Made by a program: the position numbers and the translations under genes. DNA of 7,897 nucleotides, taken from assembly GCA_024405335.1 (NCBI GenBank), contig JAKSOX010000081.1:1-7897 (forward strand), read 5' to 3'. This document shows, piece by piece, positions 5,826-7,897 of this stretch (the first letter of the stretch is position 1; each line of letters starts with the position of its first letter). Below the pieces are notes generated by a model. The model ran no database searches and was not told the DNA's origin. It was given only the letters and a program-made list of their open reading frames with translations. Source of the stretch: Kiritimatiellia bacterium (GTDB taxonomy: Bacteria > Verrucomicrobiota > Kiritimatiellia > RFP12 > UBA1067).

Positions 5826-6209
5826 ATGGAACTGAAAGACGCCAGAGAACTGATCAACAGCCCGATTTGGGGCAAAGTGCGGGACAAGTTCCTCGCCACG
5901 GGCGAGTTCGTCGTGTACCCGAAAAACGACCTCCGCCGCCTCGAATACCTGCCGTCCGCAGTGCAGCGGGAAATCGATCTTTGGATCGAGGCGCTCGCGA
6001 ACGCCGACGGCTGGAAGAAAATCGTCGACGGCGCGCAGGTCCGCGAACTCAAGGCGAAGTACGCCGGCGCGTATCCCGCCGTGTTCCGCTACCAGGCGTA
6101 TTTTTCGAAATGGACGGCGAACGGCACCGCCACGAAGGACAACGCGGCGTTCGTCATGAAACTTTTGCAACTCAAATTTCCGGAGGCGTACGAATTATGC
6201 TGCTCCTGA
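5826..6209 (+). CDS. Protein of unknown family at the sctK position; candidate reduced SctK-like sorting-platform protein
   Basis: A 127-residue protein I do not recognise from sequence. It has no signal peptide or membrane helix and appears mixed but mainly helical, rich in aromatic residues (Trp at 15, 53, 63 and 96; several Tyr/Phe, for example PAVFRYQAYFSKW at 84-96), and ends with two cysteines (ELCCS). It lies between sctJ/TPR and sctL, where Ysc-type operons encode SctK, the adaptor linking the SctQ pods to SctD. Known SctK proteins are about 200 residues or more, so this would be a short or divergent version, or an unrelated lineage-specific part. Its ATG follows the previous stop by one base, and its last 13 nt overlap sctL in another frame, so it is very likely co-translated with the apparatus genes. 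Confidence 0.75.
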   Translation: MELKDARELINSPIWGKVRDKFLATGEFVVYPKNDLRRLEYLPSAVQREIDLWIEALANADGWKKIVDGAQVRELKAKYAGAYPAVFRYQAYFSKWTANGTATKDNAAFVMKLLQLKFPEAYELCCS

Positions 6210-6814
6210 AGAAAAACACCTTCGAGGTTTCCACCGAGGCGGCCGTCGTGACGGCGGAAGAGGCCGGCGTGCTCGCCCAGGCCGACGAGATCGTCGCCGC
6301 CGCGGAGACGGACGCCGCCAAAATCCGCGCCGACGCGCAGGCCGCCTACGAAGAAGAGAAGAAAAAGGGCTACGACGACGGCATCGCCGAAGGCAAGGCC
6401 GAGATTCTCATGCAGAAGCTCGATTTGATCGACGAATCCGTGCGCTACATGGAATCGATCGAGACGCGCGTTTCCGAAATCGTGCTCAAGGCGCTCAAGA
6501 AATGCGTCGCCGAAATCGGAGACAAGGAGTTGGTGGTCCAGATCGTCCGCAAGGCGATGCAGGCCGTGGTGCGCAACCAGCGCCAGATCACGATCAAGGT
6601 GTCCACGGACATGGTTCCCGCGGTGAAGGAGCGGTTGCAGGCGATTCTTGCCGACTTCCCGTCCCTGTCGTACGCGGACGTGGCGGAAGATCCGCATCTG
6701 GCCAACACGGCATGCGTGGTCGAAACCGAGGCCGGTCTCGTGGAGGCGTCGATCGACGCGCAGCTCGCGGCCATCGAAAAATCGATCAAGAAGAACTTCA
6801 GCAAAGAAGGTTGA
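6197..6814 (+). CDS. sctL: Type III secretion ATPase stator/regulator SctL (YscL/HrpE/FliH family)
   Basis: SctL dimers bind the N-terminus of the SctN ATPase and connect it to SctQ in the cytoplasmic sorting platform. The 205 residues show a charged, Ala/Glu-rich coiled-coil N-terminal half (about 20-100) containing three glycines at 58, 62 and 66 (GYDDGIAEG). This is a GxxxGxxxG repeat, a known mark of the YscL/FliH family. The C-terminal domain contains VVETEAGLVEASIDAQLAAI at about 175-194, matching the conserved E-T-x-x-G-x-x-x-A-S-x-D-x-Q-L pattern. The ATG at 6197 lies inside the end of the preceding gene and has GGAGG at 6182-6186, 10 nt upstream. The frame remains open upstream of 6197, but that part is a shadow of the preceding gene. 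The stop is 5 nt before the sctN start. Confidence 0.93.
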   Translation: MLLLKKNTFEVSTEAAVVTAEEAGVLAQADEIVAAAETDAAKIRADAQAAYEEEKKKGYDDGIAEGKAEILMQKLDLIDESVRYMESIETRVSEIVLKALKKCVAEIGDKELVVQIVRKAMQAVVRNQRQITIKVSTDMVPAVKERLQAILADFPSLSYADVAEDPHLANTACVVETEAGLVEASIDAQLAAIEKSIKKNFSKEG

Positions 6815-6819
6815 TTGCC

Positions 6820-7897
6820 GTGGACACGTCGTTCGACTACATCACGCAAGTGCTCGACCGCGCCGTGGAGGACGCGCAGCCCATCGAAGTCAAGGGGCGC
6901 GTCATCCAGGTGGTAGGCACGATCATCAAGGCGGCCGTTCCGGGCGTCAAGGTGGGCGAGGTGTGCATTCTGCGCAACCCCTGGGAGAATTTCGAAGTCC
7001 AGGCGGAGGTGGTCGGTTTCACGAAAGACGCGGCGCTTCTGACCGCGCTCGGGCAGATGACCGGCATTTCCGCGCAGACGGAAGTGATTCCGACGCGGCG
7101 CGTGCACATGGTGCCAGTGGGCGATTCGCTGCTCGGCCACGTGGTGGACGGCCTGGGACGCCCCATCGACGTGGACAAGAAGGGGCCGATCCGTCCCGAG
7201 GCCTACTACCCCGTGTTCGCCGACCCGCCGAGTCCGCTCGAGCGCAAAATCATCAGCAAGCCGATTTCGCTGGGCGTGCGCTGCCTCGACGGCATGCTCA
7301 CCTGCGGCGAAGGGCAGCGCATGGGCATTTTCGCGGCGGCCGGCGGCGGCAAGTCGACGCTGCTCGCGTCGATCATCCGCAACACGGAAGCGGAGGTTTC
7401 CGTGCTGGCGCTCATCGGCGAACGCGGCCGCGAGGTGCGCGAGTTCATCGAGAAGGACCTGGGCGAAGAGGGCCTCAAGCGCGCGGTGGTGGTGTGCGCC
7501 ACGTCCGACCGCAGCTCGATGGAGCGTCTCAAGGCCGCCTACGTGGCGACGTCCATCGCGGAGTTCTTCCGCGACAAGGGCAAGAAGGTGCTGCTGATGA
7601 TGGATTCCGTCACGCGCTTCGGCCGCGCCCAGCGCGAAATCGGCCTCGCCGCCGGCGAACCGCCGACGCGCCGCGGCTTCCCGCCGAGCGTGTTTTCGGA
7701 ACTGCCGAAACTGATGGAACGCGCGGGCAATTCCGCCAAGGGGTCGATCACGGCGCTCTACACCGTGCTCGTGGAAGGCGACGACATGACCGAGCCGATC
7801 GCCGACGAAACGCGCTCCATTCTCGACGGCCACATCATCCTTTCCCGCAAGCTCGCGCAGATCAACCACTATCCGGCGATCGACGTGCTGCAGTCCA
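6820..7897 (+). CDS. sctN: Type III secretion ATPase SctN (YscN/CdsN family), 3'-truncated by window edge
   Basis: SctN is the hexameric, F1-beta-related ATPase that unfolds substrates and releases chaperones at the export gate. The 359 visible residues comprise an N-terminal barrel (about 1-90), then Walker A at 172-179 (AAAGGGKS, Lys178), the catalytic-glutamate motif GERGRE at 200-205 (Glu201), and Walker B LLMMDS with Asp262, followed by the highly conserved AAGEPPTRRGFPPSVFSELP. The frame runs off the window just after PAIDVLQS, within the ATP synthase alpha/beta signature, so roughly 70-80 residues are missing. The GTG at 6820 is chosen because AAGG at 6807-6810 lies 9 nt upstream and the protein then starts VDTSFDYITQ; a TTG at 6811 has no room for a ribosome site. 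Neighbouring sctL argues for SctN over flagellar FliI. Confidence 0.95.
   Translation, partial: MDTSFDYITQVLDRAVEDAQPIEVKGRVIQVVGTIIKAAVPGVKVGEVCILRNPWENFEVQAEVVGFTKDAALLTALGQMTGISAQTEVIPTRRVHMVPVGDSLLGHVVDGLGRPIDVDKKGPIRPEAYYPVFADPPSPLERKIISKPISLGVRCLDGMLTCGEGQRMGIFAAAGGGKSTLLASIIRNTEAEVSVLALIGERGREVREFIEKDLGEEGLKRAVVVCATSDRSSMERLKAAYVATSIAEFFRDKGKKVLLMMDSVTRFGRAQREIGLAAGEPPTRRGFPPSVFSELPKLMERAGNSAKGSITALYTVLVEGDDMTEPIADETRSILDGHIILSRKLAQINHYPAIDVLQS

Noticed and set aside
5867..6196. Upstream in-frame extension of sctL
   Set aside because: It overlaps the 127-residue gene in another frame, has shadow-like composition, and GGAGG precedes the ATG at 6197, where the SctL-like sequence begins.
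7333..7359. Possible defective Walker A in SctN (AAAGGGKS in place of AGSGVGKS)
   Set aside because: It still satisfies [AG]-x4-G-K-[ST], and T3SS ATPases vary here (EscN has a comparable alanine-containing loop), so it is not abnormal.
6445..7869. A 474-residue open frame on the - strand opposite sctL/sctN
   Set aside because: It is antisense to the conserved ATPase gene, His/Arg/Ala-rich and without recognisable motifs; it is a codon-bias shadow.
2..7897. Flagellar export apparatus in place of an injectisome
   Set aside because: SctD, SctF, SctI and a small lipoprotein SctJ with lipobox are injectisome-specific; no flagellar rod, hook or FliF/FliG genes are present.

Overview
The window is a GC-rich segment of a type III secretion system (T3SS, injectisome) gene cluster. 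Every gene is on the + strand and packed end to end like one operon. Both edges cut genes: sctV lacks its 5' part and sctN lacks its 3' part. The largest gap between genes is about 59 nt, so there is no gene-free stretch above 300 bases. I see no promoter, terminator, RNA gene, insertion sequence or CRISPR array. The operon promoter is presumably upstream of the window.

Layout, left to right: sctV export gate (2-1765, partial); sctD inner-membrane ring protein with an FHA-like domain (1781-3421); a 69-residue SctE/YscE-like needle co-chaperone (3444-3653); sctF needle subunit (3713-4033); a YscG-like TPR needle-chaperone candidate (4044-4415); sctI inner rod (4468-4863); sctJ inner-ring lipoprotein (4874-5458); a second small TPR-like protein (5483-5824); a 127-residue protein of unknown family in the slot where sctK usually sits (5826-6209); sctL ATPase stator (6197-6814); and sctN ATPase (6820 to window end, GTG start).

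How the genes work together: SctD and SctJ build the two inner-membrane rings. SctV is the gate through which substrates pass. SctL and SctN (with SctK and SctQ in known systems) form the cytoplasmic sorting platform and ATPase. SctI and SctF polymerise into the rod and needle, and the SctE- and SctG-like proteins probably keep SctF unpolymerised in the cytoplasm. The order D-E-F-G-I-J-(x)-(K?)-L resembles the Yersinia virC (ysc) operon without yscH, with sctV in front and sctN behind. The E-F-G needle-chaperone arrangement is also known from Chlamydia.

Organism: the sequence does not identify it. High GC, a secretin, needle and FHA-SctD style T3SS and Ysc/Chlamydia-like gene content fit a Gram-negative bacterium. 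A member of the Planctomycetes-Verrucomicrobia-Chlamydiae group is a plausible but low-confidence guess. The main second-look items are the unassigned protein at the sctK position, the additional TPR protein before it, the 11-residue alanine-rich repeat in SctD, the rod/needle C-terminal similarity, and the AT-rich leader and hairpin before the needle gene.
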